Below, piece after piece: positions 24,854 to 34,135 of a stretch of DNA of 44,795 nucleotides. The number at the start of each line of letters is the position of its first letter. Position 1 is the stretch's first letter. This DNA comes from Peptoniphilaceae bacterium AM52-5BH (GTDB taxonomy: Bacteria; Bacillota; Clostridia; Tissierellales; Peptoniphilaceae), in NCBI GenBank assembly GCA_027669155.1, contig JAQEDR010000022.1:1-44795 (forward strand), given 5' to 3'. A program made the translations under genes and the position numbers. The notes under the pieces are model-generated. The model made no database searches. It was not told the origin of the DNA and was given only the letters and a program-made list of their open reading frames with translations.

Positions 24854-25798
24854 ATGGAGAAAATTTTATTTCTAGAAGGAAAATTCAGAGAGAAAATCTG
24901 GGGAGGAAAGAGACTTAGAGAAATCTATTCTTACGATATTCCATCAGATAAGACAGGAGAATATTGGGCTATCTCTGATATGGGAGATATGAGCTCTGTT
25001 ATCACTAATGGAGAGTTTAAGGGAAAAAGCCTAGAAGAAGTCTACCAAAAGCACAAAGACCTTTTCGGAAATCCAAAAGAGGCGACCTTTCCCCTTCTTG
25101 TTAAGATTATAGATGCTAATACTGACCTATCAATCCAAGTTCACCCAGACGACGTTATGGCAAAAGAGCTTGAAGACTCTAGGGGAAAGACAGAATGTTG
25201 GTACATCCTAAATGAAGATCCTGCCTCAATTATCTACGGCCTTAAGGTAGCTGATAAAAAGGAAGCTATAAGACTCATTGATGAGAGAAAGTGGGATGAG
25301 CTTTTAAGGGAAGTTCCAGCGAGGAAGGGAGATTTCTTTTTCGTAGAAGCTGGCACAGTCCATGCCATAAAGAAGGGCTCACTAATCCTAGAAATCCAAC
25401 AAGCAAGCGATATAACTTACAGGCTCTATGATTATGATAGAAAAGATGATGACGGGAAACTTAGAGACCTCCACTTAGAAGAGTCCAAGAAGGCTATTAA
25501 AATAAACAAAAACAAGGAAAAAATCGAAGAATTCGAAAGAGAAGGACTTAAGGGGAGAATCCTGACCCGTAATAAATACTTTGAAGTTTATGAATATAAG
25601 ATAGAAGGAATAAGTGAATTTGAAAGGGAAAAACCTTATCTTCTTTATAGTGTAGTTGATGGAAGTGGCGAGATTATTATAGAGGATAAGTCATATGAGA
25701 TCGAGAAGGGAGACTTTTTTATCCTAACAAATGATGTGAAGAAATTTGACTTTAAGGGAGATTTAAGTCTTGTAGAAGCCTCAACAGTAAGCGAATAA
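24854..25798 (+). CDS. manA: Mannose-6-phosphate isomerase, class I
   Basis: A 314-residue zinc-dependent isomerase (mannose-6-P to fructose-6-P), the short Bacillus ManA type. Zinc ligands are visible: His97 in QVHPDD, Glu114 in KTECWY and His170 in EAGTVHAI. The conserved EIQQASDITYRLYDYDR stretch (about 178-195) is intact. AGAGGAG precedes the ATG. It has its own terminator and stands just before the glycan importer operon, where it would receive mannose-6-P made from imported mannosides. Confidence 0.95.
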   Translation: MEKILFLEGKFREKIWGGKRLREIYSYDIPSDKTGEYWAISDMGDMSSVITNGEFKGKSLEEVYQKHKDLFGNPKEATFPLLVKIIDANTDLSIQVHPDDVMAKELEDSRGKTECWYILNEDPASIIYGLKVADKKEAIRLIDERKWDELLREVPARKGDFFFVEAGTVHAIKKGSLILEIQQASDITYRLYDYDRKDDDGKLRDLHLEESKKAIKINKNKEKIEEFEREGLKGRILTRNKYFEVYEYKIEGISEFEREKPYLLYSVVDGSGEIIIEDKSYEIEKGDFFILTNDVKKFDFKGDLSLVEASTVSE

Positions 25799-25801
25799 AA
25801 C

Positions 25802-25825
25802 ATTTTCACAAGACAAAATGAAAAT
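25802..25825. promoter_or_regulatory. Palindrome resembling the operator at 12507
   Basis: ATTTTCA (25802-25808) and TGAAAAT (25819-25825) are inverse arms, and the segment TTTTCACAAGA (25803-25813) is identical to part of the palindrome at 12507-12527. It lies between manA and its terminator, about 180 bases before the second ATPase gene. It could be a shared regulator site or just AT-rich coincidence. Confidence 0.35.
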
Positions 25826-25838
25826 ATTTTCAAAAATA

Positions 25839-25896
25839 CAAGGAATGGATAAATATACTGAAAATGTGTTTATTACTCCATTTCCTTGCTTTTTTT
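25839..25896 (+). terminator. Intrinsic terminator of manA
   Basis: CAAGGAATGGA (25839-25849) pairs with TCCATTTCCTTG (25877-25888) with one bulged T, with additional AT pairs inside, followed by a run of seven T residues. Confidence 0.85.
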
Positions 25897-25950
25897 ATGC
25901 AAATATAATAAAATAATATTAGCGATAAGCGAATTTACATAATAGTAAAT
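25886..25950 (+). promoter_or_regulatory. Candidate promoter and operator of the glycan importer operon
   Basis: TTGCTT (25886-25891, overlapping the manA terminator), 17 bases, TAAAAT (25909-25914); an alternative TATAAT is at 25904-25909. In the predicted early leader ATTTAC (25933-25938) and GTAAAT (25945-25950) form an inverted repeat, placed like a repressor operator. Confidence 0.4.
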
Positions 25951-25981
25951 CCTTTTCATAAATCATATGTTAGGAGTAATA

Positions 25982-27073
25982 ATGGCAAATTTAAAATTAG
26001 AGCACATAGATAAAATTTATCCTAATGGAGTTCAAGCAGTATTTGATTTCAATTTAGAAATTGAAGATAAAGAATTTATTGTTTTTGTCGGACCATCTGG
26101 TTGTGGAAAGTCTACAACACTTAGAATGATAGCAGGTCTTGAGGAAATATCTGAGGGGAATTTATACATCGACGGCGAGCTTATGAATGAGGTTAGCCCT
26201 AAGAATAGAAATATCGCCATGGTATTTCAAAACTACGCCCTCTATCCACACATGACAGTGTTTGACAACATGGCCTTTGGTCTTAAGCTTCAAAAGGTAG
26301 ATAAGAATGAGATTAAGAAAAAAGTAGAAAGAGCAGCAGAAATGCTCGAGTTGACTAATCTTTTGGATAGAAAACCAGCAGCCTTATCCGGAGGTCAAAG
26401 ACAAAGAGTTGCCCTAGGACGTGCTATAGTAAGGGAAGCTGATATCTTCCTTATGGATGAGCCTCTATCTAACTTAGATGCTAAGCTTAGGGTTCAGATG
26501 AGAACAGAAATATCCAAAATTCACGACCAGCTTGACACTACAACTATCTACGTAACCCATGACCAGACTGAGGCTATGTCAATGGCTTCAAGGATTGTAG
26601 TAATGAAAGATGGCTACATGCAACAAGTTGGAACTCCTGAAGAAATCTACGATACTCCAGCTAATATTTTCGTAGCAAACTTTATTGGATCTCCTCCAAT
26701 GAACTTCTTCAATGGCAAGGTAATAAATTCCAAGATTCAAGTTGGTAATGACGATATTCCAGTAACTGATGAACAAAAAGAAGCTTTAAAAGCATACGAA
26801 GGTAAGGAAATAATAGTTGGTATAAGACCAGAGTCTTTTTCTGTAAATACTGAAGGAGAAAGCGCAAGATCAATCAAGGCAAGGATAGAAAATATAGAAA
26901 TGCTTGGTGATGAATCGATTCTTTATGCTAGAGCGGAAGAAGCTGCAAGTCAGATAGCAGTAAAGGTCCAAGGTAAATTTAAAGGAATCGATAAAGACGA
27001 CGATATAAATCTAGATATCAACTTAGATGAAATCCATTTATTCGATAAAGATACATCAATGAGAATTGTATAA
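25982..27073 (+). CDS. Sugar ABC transporter ATPase (MsmK/UgpC type), second copy
   Basis: A 363-residue ATPase very similar to the one at 17321: Walker A GPSGCGKST (37-45), Q-loop in VFQNYALYPH, signature SGGQRQR, Walker B IFLMDE, YVTHDQTEAM, and a C-terminal TOBE domain. The frame opens at 25967, but the ATG at 25982 is preceded by TTAGGAGTAATA, so the upstream ATG simply overlaps the ribosome binding site. The stop overlaps the next start by one base (TAATG). LplB/LplC-type importers in streptococci usually borrow MsmK; here an ATPase is placed first in the same operon. Confidence 0.93.
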   Translation: MANLKLEHIDKIYPNGVQAVFDFNLEIEDKEFIVFVGPSGCGKSTTLRMIAGLEEISEGNLYIDGELMNEVSPKNRNIAMVFQNYALYPHMTVFDNMAFGLKLQKVDKNEIKKKVERAAEMLELTNLLDRKPAALSGGQRQRVALGRAIVREADIFLMDEPLSNLDAKLRVQMRTEISKIHDQLDTTTIYVTHDQTEAMSMASRIVVMKDGYMQQVGTPEEIYDTPANIFVANFIGSPPMNFFNGKVINSKIQVGNDDIPVTDEQKEALKAYEGKEIIVGIRPESFSVNTEGESARSIKARIENIEMLGDESILYARAEEAASQIAVKVQGKFKGIDKDDDINLDINLDEIHLFDKDTSMRIV

Positions 27074-27714
27074 TGCAAGCTCTATCAAAATCTTTGGGCA
27101 AGGTCGGGGAGCTTATACTCTTCGTTCTTTTGTCTATTGTATATACAAGCTTGATAATTTTACCCTTAATTTTGGTAAATCTCCTAATCGAGGGAAGTCT
27201 AATAAGATATATTTTATTGTTTATTCCCTTAATTGGTCTTTTGGCCCTTGCTTTGGAAAGGGAGTTTGTAGCAGTAAAGTCAGTTTTTGTTGATTACAAG
27301 TCCTATTATAGGCCTTATTTTAAAGATGTTTTCGGAGAAAGTTTCATCAAAAAGTATTTGACTTATGCTTTGATATTTAGTCTCTACTTTTATTTCTCTG
27401 ATGCCTTAAGAATTTTAGAAAGTGATGCGTTAATTCTCTTTGTATTTAGGATATTTTTAAGCTTAATATTTAGAAATATAATTTTCTATACAATATTACA
27501 AAGGACTTTTAGAGAAGAAATTGGATTTATAAAGACTATCAAGAATTCAAGCTTATTAACATTTAGATTCCCAATATATGCAATTATTATCGGCTTTGTC
27601 TGGGAAGTTATAGAAAGTTTACTTATTACAAATATCCTTTGGACTTATGTCTTCGTAATTATAATGGGATTTTTGGGAACTTTCATAAATGAGACTAAAG
27701 TCAAGAACTTATAA
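27073..27714 (+). CDS. YesL-like (DUF624) membrane protein
   Basis: A 213-residue integral membrane protein of about five or six hydrophobic segments (for example 14-38, 44-62, 96-113, 120-138, 166-208). The pattern and position next to LplB/LplC permeases fit YesL/DUF624, a small family that accompanies oligosaccharide importers of this class (for example the Bacillus yes pectin cluster). Its role is not established. It is translationally coupled to the ATPase gene upstream and 11 bases before the first permease. Confidence 0.75.
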   Translation: MQALSKSLGKVGELILFVLLSIVYTSLIILPLILVNLLIEGSLIRYILLFIPLIGLLALALEREFVAVKSVFVDYKSYYRPYFKDVFGESFIKKYLTYALIFSLYFYFSDALRILESDALILFVFRIFLSLIFRNIIFYTILQRTFREEIGFIKTIKNSSLLTFRFPIYAIIIGFVWEVIESLLITNILWTYVFVIIMGFLGTFINETKVKNL

Positions 27715-27725
27715 GGAAGGTTAAA

Positions 27726-28727
27726 ATGGAAAATAAAAATCAGGGTCAAGTAAAAGTAATTGACCAAAAGGAATTAAAAAGAAGAAAGAAAAAAGCCAAA
27801 AAACCATTTAGCCAAAGATTTAAGAAGAATCTACCTCTTATGGCCTTTTGCCTGCCAGGCTTTATCTGGTTTGCTATAATGAGCTATTTGCCTATGTTTG
27901 GGGTGATCATTCCCTTTAAGGACTACAAGGTCTTTTCTAAGAATTTCTTCTATAATCTCTTTAATAGCGAATGGATTGGATTTGATAACTTCAAATTCTT
28001 CTTTCAAAGTAATGACGCTTGGACTATCATAAGAAATACGATCTTGTACAATGCCTGCTTTATAGTTGTGAATATAGTTCTTGCTATGTTTACTGCCATA
28101 GCCCTACATGAACTTTTAAACAGGAAGGCTGCGAAGTTCTATCAAACTTCGCTCTTTCTGCCATATTTCTTGTCTTGGGTTGTAATTTCTTATGCGGTAT
28201 TTGCCTTTCTATCACCAGATAAGGGCTTGATAAATGCACTTATTATGAAATTCGGTGGAAGAAGTAAGAATTGGTACACAACCAAGACTTGGTGGCCTGT
28301 ATTTTTGGTAATCATTAATGCTTGGAAGGGCCTAGGTTATAACACTGTAGTTTATCTATCGGCCCTATCAGGAATAGATAAGACCTATTACGAGGCAGCT
28401 GTAATGGATGGGGCAAGCAAGTGGGAGCAGATAAAATACATCACAATACCAATGCTAAAACCTGTTGTAACTGTTTTATTTATAATGAGTCTTGCTAATA
28501 TATTTAGGGCAGACTTTGGTTTGTTCTACCAAGTACCAAGAGATTCAGGACCTTTGTATTCAGTGACAAACGTAATCGATACTTATGTATTTAGGGCTCT
28601 TATGAAAAACGGAGATATAGGCCTATCATCAGCCGTATCCCTTCTTCAATCAGCAGTCGGAGCAGTCCTAATTATTGGTGCCAATAAGATTGTCAAAAAA
28701 TATGATCCACAAAGATCACTTTTCTAG
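27726..28727 (+). CDS. LplB-type oligosaccharide ABC permease
   Basis: A 333-residue permease with a basic N-terminus (RRKKKAKKPF), six membrane segments and the EAA loop YYEAAVMDGASKWEQIKYIT. The signature MSYLPMFGVIIPFKDYK after the first segment and YVFRALMKNGDIGLSSAVSLLQS near the end are typical of the LplB/YtcP group that imports large glycans, such as the pneumococcal NgtP1. AAGGAAGG precedes the ATG. It partners the gene at 28736. Confidence 0.9.
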   Translation: MENKNQGQVKVIDQKELKRRKKKAKKPFSQRFKKNLPLMAFCLPGFIWFAIMSYLPMFGVIIPFKDYKVFSKNFFYNLFNSEWIGFDNFKFFFQSNDAWTIIRNTILYNACFIVVNIVLAMFTAIALHELLNRKAAKFYQTSLFLPYFLSWVVISYAVFAFLSPDKGLINALIMKFGGRSKNWYTTKTWWPVFLVIINAWKGLGYNTVVYLSALSGIDKTYYEAAVMDGASKWEQIKYITIPMLKPVVTVLFIMSLANIFRADFGLFYQVPRDSGPLYSVTNVIDTYVFRALMKNGDIGLSSAVSLLQSAVGAVLIIGANKIVKKYDPQRSLF

Positions 28728-28735
28728 GAGGATAT

Positions 28736-29659
28736 ATGCAAAAAGTAAATAAGAAAAAGCATTTTGATCCCTTAGAAGTAAGTAAGGGAGCTAACATAGG
28801 ATTAAATATATATCTGATCCTACTAACTATATCAGCTATATTGCCCTTCCTATTTGTATTCATAATATCAATTACGGATGAGTCAACGCTTGCTACGAAT
28901 GGTTATAGTTTGTTTCCAGAAAAAATCAGCTTCGATGCCTACAAGCTAATTTTTGCCTCTGGTTCATCTATAGTCCAAGCCTACAAGGTATCGATATTTA
29001 TAACAGTGGTCGGTGTATTATTGGCCTTAATCCTTACGACCCTATATGCCTACGCCTTATCGAGAGATGACTTCGAATTTAAGGGATTTTTTACAAAAGT
29101 CTCAACTATTCCAATGTTATTTTCCGGAGGACTTGTAGCAAGTTATCTAGTAATGACGCAATTTTTAGGTCTTAGAAATTCGGTGTGGGCACTTATCCTC
29201 CCCCTACTTCTAGGAACCTTTAATATAATAATAATGAGGACATTTTTTCAAACAAGTATACCAAAAGCCTTGATTGAGGCGGCAACGATTGACGGAGCAA
29301 ATGAATTTCAAATATTTTTCAAAGTAGTGCTTCCCCTATCCTTGCCAGTACTTGCAACAATTGGACTATTCTTAACATTAGGTTATTGGAATGATTGGTA
29401 TAATGCTATGTTATATATAGACGACTTAGATAAAATACCTGTCCAATATCTCTTAATTAGAATACAAAATTCAACGGCCTTCCTCGCATCAAGAGGTAGC
29501 CAAATAGGAGGTGTAGCGAATCAGGCGATGAAAACTTTGCCACAGGAGACTTTGAGAATGGCTATAGTAGTTATAACAACTGCGCCAATTGCAATAACAT
29601 ATCCATTCTTCCAAAGATACTTCATAAGTGGCCTAACACTGGGAGCAGTTAAGGAATAA
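28736..29659 (+). CDS. LplC-type oligosaccharide ABC permease
   Basis: A 307-residue permease of the LplC/YtcP group (NgtP2-like). It has six membrane segments, EAA loop LIEAATIDGANEFQIFFKVV, the conserved GYWNDWYNAMLYI and the C-terminal RYFISGLTLGAVKE. An ideal AGGAGG lies before the ATG. It is 21 bases upstream of the first binding-protein gene. Confidence 0.92.
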   Translation: MQKVNKKKHFDPLEVSKGANIGLNIYLILLTISAILPFLFVFIISITDESTLATNGYSLFPEKISFDAYKLIFASGSSIVQAYKVSIFITVVGVLLALILTTLYAYALSRDDFEFKGFFTKVSTIPMLFSGGLVASYLVMTQFLGLRNSVWALILPLLLGTFNIIIMRTFFQTSIPKALIEAATIDGANEFQIFFKVVLPLSLPVLATIGLFLTLGYWNDWYNAMLYIDDLDKIPVQYLLIRIQNSTAFLASRGSQIGGVANQAMKTLPQETLRMAIVVITTAPIAITYPFFQRYFISGLTLGAVKE

Positions 29660-29680
29660 TTCATTAATAAGGAGGGAAAA

Positions 29681-31234
29681 ATGAATTTAGTTAAAAAATT
29701 TGCTTACACATCAATGGCTCTAATGCTTGCTCTAGGCATTTCAGCTTGCGGAAACAATGACGGAAATGTAGAAGATGAAAACAAAACCGAAACTAGAGAA
29801 AGCGTAGATAACAAAGAAAACAAAGACGATAAAAAGGATAAAAATGCTAAAGATGATGAAGTTCCTACCCTAACTTATCTTAACATAGGAACTCCACAAG
29901 CAGGAACGGAAGAGACAGTAAGTAAGATTAACGAATACCTTGATGAAAAAGAAGCTGGCTATCACTTAAATCTAGTCTTCTATGATTGGGGAGATTATGA
30001 ACAAAGACTTCAACTTGCTTCATCAACAGGAGAAGATTGGGATCTAGCCTTTACTGCAAGCTGGGCAGGACCTTACAAGACTCTAGTATCACAAAATGCC
30101 TTGATGGATCTAACAGACTTAATGGAAGGCAAGGAATTTGTTGATTTAATCAATCCTGACATGCTAAAAGGTGTTAGTGTAGACGGCAAGGTTTACGGAA
30201 TCCCTGCAGCATATCCTGGAGTTGTTGCAGCTAACCAATTCGTATGGACTAAGAGCATGGTTGATAAATACAATATCGACTATAAAAATATCCAAAACAT
30301 AGACCAATTAGAACCTATCTTTGAAGAAGTAAAAGAAAAAGAAGGCGTCCAATATCCATTTGGCGTATCTAAGGACTTCTTGTTCGCTATGCCAGAGCCT
30401 GTATATCAAGTTACTGATGGGGTTGCTGTAAGAGAAGAAGATGGCAAGCTTAAGGCTTATAACTTATATGCGGATGATCTTTATAAAGAACAAATTATGA
30501 AGATGAAAGACTATATGGACAAGGGATATATCTCACCATCAGCTCCACAAGTTGAGCCAGGAACAGTAATGCCAGAAAACGAAGTTCTACTAACAGAAGG
30601 TGAAGGAGAACCAGGATCAGCAGCTATATGGTCAGTTGCACCACGTAACGAAGTAGTATCAAACATCATTGGAGATAAGGTTCTTATATCTAACGATAAG
30701 GCTACAGGAAAGATGATTTCTATTAACTCACAAACTGATAAGGCAGAGCTTGCCATGGACTTCATCAACAGAATGTTCACAGACAAAAACCTACAAGATA
30801 TGTTATCTTATGGTGTTGAAGGCAAAAACTTCGAATATAAAGACGGAAAAGTTGTAAAACACAACAAAGATTCTGATGGCATAGATAACGATTACGATGT
30901 ACCATCATTTACCTTCTTATGTGCCTTCAACAGAACTCCACTAGATGGAGCTCCTGGAATTGGCGATGAAGAATTCGACAAGGAAGCAAAAGAATTTGAA
31001 GACAAGCTAGTGGCATCTCCAGTATTAGGATTTACCTTAGACGAAGCAAAAATCGCAACAGAAATAGCAAATATTCAACAAACACAAAGCGAATACACCA
31101 TCAACCTTAAGACAGGTGCCTTTGATGAAAGTTACTATCAAGAATTCCTAGATAAACTAAATACAGCAGGAATCGAAAAGGTAATAGAAGAAGTACAAGC
31201 ACAATTAGATAATTGGGAAGGCGCTGATAAGTAA
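29681..31234 (+). CDS. Glycan-binding lipoprotein, DUF3502 type (NgtS-like), copy 1
   Basis: A 517-residue lipoprotein. The signal ends in ISAC (Cys23), followed by an unusually long Asn/Glu/Lys-rich linker (about 24-65) and a two-lobe binding domain (ITYL-type start at about 65). A C-terminal DUF3502 domain follows (about 445-515, with FTLDEAKIATE and KLNTAGIEKVIEE). Binding proteins of this class serve LplB/LplC permeases; the pneumococcal NgtS, which binds complex N-glycans, is one. AAGGAGGG precedes the ATG. It is followed after 19 bases by a paralogue. Confidence 0.88.
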   Translation: MNLVKKFAYTSMALMLALGISACGNNDGNVEDENKTETRESVDNKENKDDKKDKNAKDDEVPTLTYLNIGTPQAGTEETVSKINEYLDEKEAGYHLNLVFYDWGDYEQRLQLASSTGEDWDLAFTASWAGPYKTLVSQNALMDLTDLMEGKEFVDLINPDMLKGVSVDGKVYGIPAAYPGVVAANQFVWTKSMVDKYNIDYKNIQNIDQLEPIFEEVKEKEGVQYPFGVSKDFLFAMPEPVYQVTDGVAVREEDGKLKAYNLYADDLYKEQIMKMKDYMDKGYISPSAPQVEPGTVMPENEVLLTEGEGEPGSAAIWSVAPRNEVVSNIIGDKVLISNDKATGKMISINSQTDKAELAMDFINRMFTDKNLQDMLSYGVEGKNFEYKDGKVVKHNKDSDGIDNDYDVPSFTFLCAFNRTPLDGAPGIGDEEFDKEAKEFEDKLVASPVLGFTLDEAKIATEIANIQQTQSEYTINLKTGAFDESYYQEFLDKLNTAGIEKVIEEVQAQLDNWEGADK

Positions 31235-31253
31235 TAAGAAGAAAGCAGGAGAG

Positions 31254-32726
31254 ATGAATTTACTAAAAAAACTTAGTATAAGTACACTCCTTCTTGGACT
31301 TAGCCTAAGTCTTTCAAGCTGCACGGCTTCTGATAACAAAGACGAGTCCAAAAAAGCTTCTGAGGAGATTCCTACCATAACATACTATGATGTAGGAACT
31401 CCCCAAGAAGATACAGGAGAGGTAGTAGAAGCAATAAATGAGTATCTAGATAGCTGTGATGCAGGCTATCACCTAGACCTACAATTTTTCGATTGGGGCG
31501 AATACGAACAAAGACTTCAGCTTGCGTCAAATGCGGGAGATGACTGGGATATAGCCTTTACAGCTAACTGGTCTGGTCCTTACAAAAACTTAGTAGAAAA
31601 GGGAGCCTTTGCTGACATAACAGAGCTTATAGATGAGAAAGGTAAGGCCATAAAAGATTCTCTTTCAGAAGACGTATTAAAGGGAGCTTCTATAGAAGGA
31701 AGATTATATGGCGCGCCAGCAGCTGCTAAAAATGTTGTTCCAGGCAACTATTTTGTTTGGAATAAGGCCTATGTAGATAAATATAAGATCGATATAGAAA
31801 GTGTAAAGACTATAAAAGATCTTGAACCTTATCTTAAAGAGGTCAAGGAAAATGAGGAAACAGTAGATTATCCTTTCAACATAGTAAGTGACTTCCTACT
31901 CCAAACTCCAACTCCACAGTCTGAAGCGACACCGGGAGTTGCCGTAAAAGAAGAAAATGGAAAGCTCATCGCTTACAATAGCTGGGCTGATCCAGAGCTT
32001 AAGAAACAGTTAGATGTTCTTAAAGACTATATGGACAAGGGTTATATTAACCCATCAGCTCCTCAGATGAATGCGGGAGATGGAGAAGAAGGTGATAGGT
32101 GGCTAGTAACTAAGGCAGAAGGAGGACCAGATTCAGATGGGATTTGGTCTAACTCCTTCAAAAGCGAAGTCATATCCTCCCCAGCAGGTAATAAAACAAT
32201 AGTAACAAATCAAAAAGCTACTGGTTCTCTTGCCGCTATCAACTCCCAATCTGAGCACAAAGAATTGGCTATGGATTTTCTAAATAGAATGTATAGCGAT
32301 AAAAAGCTTATGAGATATCTAACTTATGGAATAGAAGGTAAGCACTATGATTTGGTAGATGGAAAGGTTGAAAAGTACGAAGACACGAAATATGACGTAC
32401 CAGCCTTTACCTTCCTTGCCTCCGAAAATATTACACCGCTTACTACATCTCGTGATCAAGATACGCCAGAAGCTAAGGAAAAACTAGATAAGTTTTTAGA
32501 AAATCTTGAGCCTTCTCCTATACTAGGTTTCAACTTTGATAGGAAAAGCGTTGAAAGCGAGGCAGGAAATGTTGAGCAAACAATTTTCGAATACGAGAAA
32601 AATCTTAAAACAGGTGCCTTTGACGAAGACTATTATCAAGAATTCTTAGAAAAGCTTAATACTGCTGGAATTGATAAGTTGATAGAAGAAGTCCAAGCTC
32701 AATTAGACAATTGGGATAGGAAGTAG
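31254..32726 (+). CDS. Glycan-binding lipoprotein, DUF3502 type (NgtS-like), copy 2
   Basis: A 490-residue paralogue of the preceding protein. The signal ends in LSSC (Cys23), with a short linker (24-39), then the same two-lobe fold and DUF3502 domain (FNFDRKSVESEAGN and KLNTAGIDKLIEE near the end). The TYYDVGTPQEDTGE and FDWGEYEQRLQLAS segments align with copy 1, while mid-protein loops differ, which would suit a different glycan. The AGGAGAG ribosome binding site is only two to three bases from the ATG, so it may be translated less. It is the last gene before a stem-loop at 32733. Confidence 0.88.
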   Translation: MNLLKKLSISTLLLGLSLSLSSCTASDNKDESKKASEEIPTITYYDVGTPQEDTGEVVEAINEYLDSCDAGYHLDLQFFDWGEYEQRLQLASNAGDDWDIAFTANWSGPYKNLVEKGAFADITELIDEKGKAIKDSLSEDVLKGASIEGRLYGAPAAAKNVVPGNYFVWNKAYVDKYKIDIESVKTIKDLEPYLKEVKENEETVDYPFNIVSDFLLQTPTPQSEATPGVAVKEENGKLIAYNSWADPELKKQLDVLKDYMDKGYINPSAPQMNAGDGEEGDRWLVTKAEGGPDSDGIWSNSFKSEVISSPAGNKTIVTNQKATGSLAAINSQSEHKELAMDFLNRMYSDKKLMRYLTYGIEGKHYDLVDGKVEKYEDTKYDVPAFTFLASENITPLTTSRDQDTPEAKEKLDKFLENLEPSPILGFNFDRKSVESEAGNVEQTIFEYEKNLKTGAFDEDYYQEFLEKLNTAGIDKLIEEVQAQLDNWDRK

Positions 32727-32732
32727 AAATAA

Positions 32733-32766
32733 TAAAGACTTATGTTTAGGCATAGGTCTTTACTTT
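32733..32766 (+). terminator. Stem-loop ending the importer genes
   Basis: TAAAGACTTATG (32733-32744) pairs with CATAGGTCTTTA (32751-32762) in a 12-bp stem with one G-T pair, followed by a short T-tract (CTTTT). Termination may be partial, letting some transcription reach the hydrolase genes. Confidence 0.65.
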
Positions 32767-32778
32767 TGCAAATTATAG

Positions 32779-32792
32779 TGAAAATTATTTCA
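32779..32792. promoter_or_regulatory. Candidate RpiR-type operator before the glycosidase operon
   Basis: TGAAA-ATTA-TTTCA (32779-32792) is an inverted repeat of the TGAAA/TTTCA kind used by several RpiR-family regulators in Firmicutes. An RpiR gene lies within the same cluster at 38026-38757. It is 47 bases before the GH84 gene. I could not identify a matching -35/-10 pair with confidence. Confidence 0.4.
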
Positions 32793-32839
32793 TTTATTTG
32801 AAGTTTTTTTAGAGAATATGAAAAGATTTAGGAGTTAAT

Positions 32840-34135
32840 ATGCTAGAAAAAAGAGGTGTTATAGAAGGATTCTACGGGATTCCTTGGAGCTTTGAAGAAA
32901 GAATGTCTATGATTAAATTTCTATCTGATATAGAGATGAACCAATATGTCTACGCACCAAAGGATGACCCTTACCACAATGTAAAATGGAGAGAGCCTTA
33001 TCCAGATGAGAAATTAGCAGAGATAAGTAAGCTTGCTGAGCTTTCAAGAAATAAAGGAGTCGATTTTGTTTGGGCCATTCATCCAGGACAAAATTTGATA
33101 GATTTTAACCTATATGAAGAAGAAATTGATAAGTTATTTAAAAAGTACGATAGCCTTCATGAAGCTGGTGTGACTTCCTTTGCTCTTTGTATGGACGATA
33201 TAGACAGAGACTTAGCCTACGAGCAAAGAGAATTTCATTTAAGATTGGTGAAGGATATTCTAAAGAAATTGGAAACTTATGAAAATGGCAAACTTTTATT
33301 TGTCCATCCTTGGTATAACAGTGCCTGGATTGATGATAAGGGGGAAGAATACTTTAAGCTCTTTTCCGGTCTTGATAGATTAGAAATCTTGTGGACAGGC
33401 TATGACGTAGTTGTACCTATTACAAAGGCTTCTCAAGAAAAATTTACAGAGCTTTCCCAAAAGGAAGCTAATATATGGCTTAACTGGCCGGTCAATGATT
33501 ATTTAAGAGATAGAATATTTATGGAAGTATTCGAGTTTTATGATTCAAGCGAGATAAACTATAAGTCAATCCTATCAAATCCAATGAATCAGGCAGAGTT
33601 AAGCAAGATATCTATCTATCAAATAGGAGAATTTGCCAAAGATCCAGCTGGATTTGTCCCTGTTGAATCTTTCAAAAGAGCCCTAGCCTACATTGACGAA
33701 AAAGTAGCTTCAGATCTTTTCGTAATAGCTGATTCCTTCTTTGCCTCAGGAGTTTATGATAGATTTGATGATAAGAAATATAAGGAAGATGGGGAAATTG
33801 CCCTAGCTTATAGGGATAAGGACTTCGAAGAAGTAAAAAGCTTGCTTGATAAGAAGATAGGAGCTATAGATTCATACTTTAAAAACTACAGCAATGATAA
33901 ATTGTACGATGAGGTAAAGCCATTTTTCACCTGCCTATCATATCTATCAGAAGCTGTTAAGGCAGCAATAGACAAAGATTTTAAGAAAGCTTCAAGCTTC
34001 TATGATAAATGTAGCGATTGTAAGGTAAAAATCTATAAAGAATTTAGCCTAGATACTATAGAAGATAGGAAGGTCAAAACTTCTAGAGTCTTGGAGAAAA
34101 TCTACGAAGAACTCATGGAGGATGTAGAAAAATGA
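32840..34135 (+). CDS. GH84 beta-N-acetylglucosaminidase, cytoplasmic
   Basis: A 431-residue GH84 (NagJ/O-GlcNAcase family) enzyme that removes terminal beta-GlcNAc by substrate-assisted catalysis. Diagnostic text: RGVIEGFYGIPWS (5-17), YVYAPKDDPYH (36-46) and the catalytic Asp pair D119-D120 in CMDDID. The catalytic barrel occupies about 1-290 and a helical domain the rest. There is no signal peptide and no carbohydrate-binding module, unlike the large secreted clostridial GH84 enzymes, so it should act inside on imported glycans. TTAGGAG precedes the ATG. Its stop overlaps the GH38 start (ATGA). Confidence 0.92.
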   Translation: MLEKRGVIEGFYGIPWSFEERMSMIKFLSDIEMNQYVYAPKDDPYHNVKWREPYPDEKLAEISKLAELSRNKGVDFVWAIHPGQNLIDFNLYEEEIDKLFKKYDSLHEAGVTSFALCMDDIDRDLAYEQREFHLRLVKDILKKLETYENGKLLFVHPWYNSAWIDDKGEEYFKLFSGLDRLEILWTGYDVVVPITKASQEKFTELSQKEANIWLNWPVNDYLRDRIFMEVFEFYDSSEINYKSILSNPMNQAELSKISIYQIGEFAKDPAGFVPVESFKRALAYIDEKVASDLFVIADSFFASGVYDRFDDKKYKEDGEIALAYRDKDFEEVKSLLDKKIGAIDSYFKNYSNDKLYDEVKPFFTCLSYLSEAVKAAIDKDFKKASSFYDKCSDCKVKIYKEFSLDTIEDRKVKTSRVLEKIYEELMEDVEK

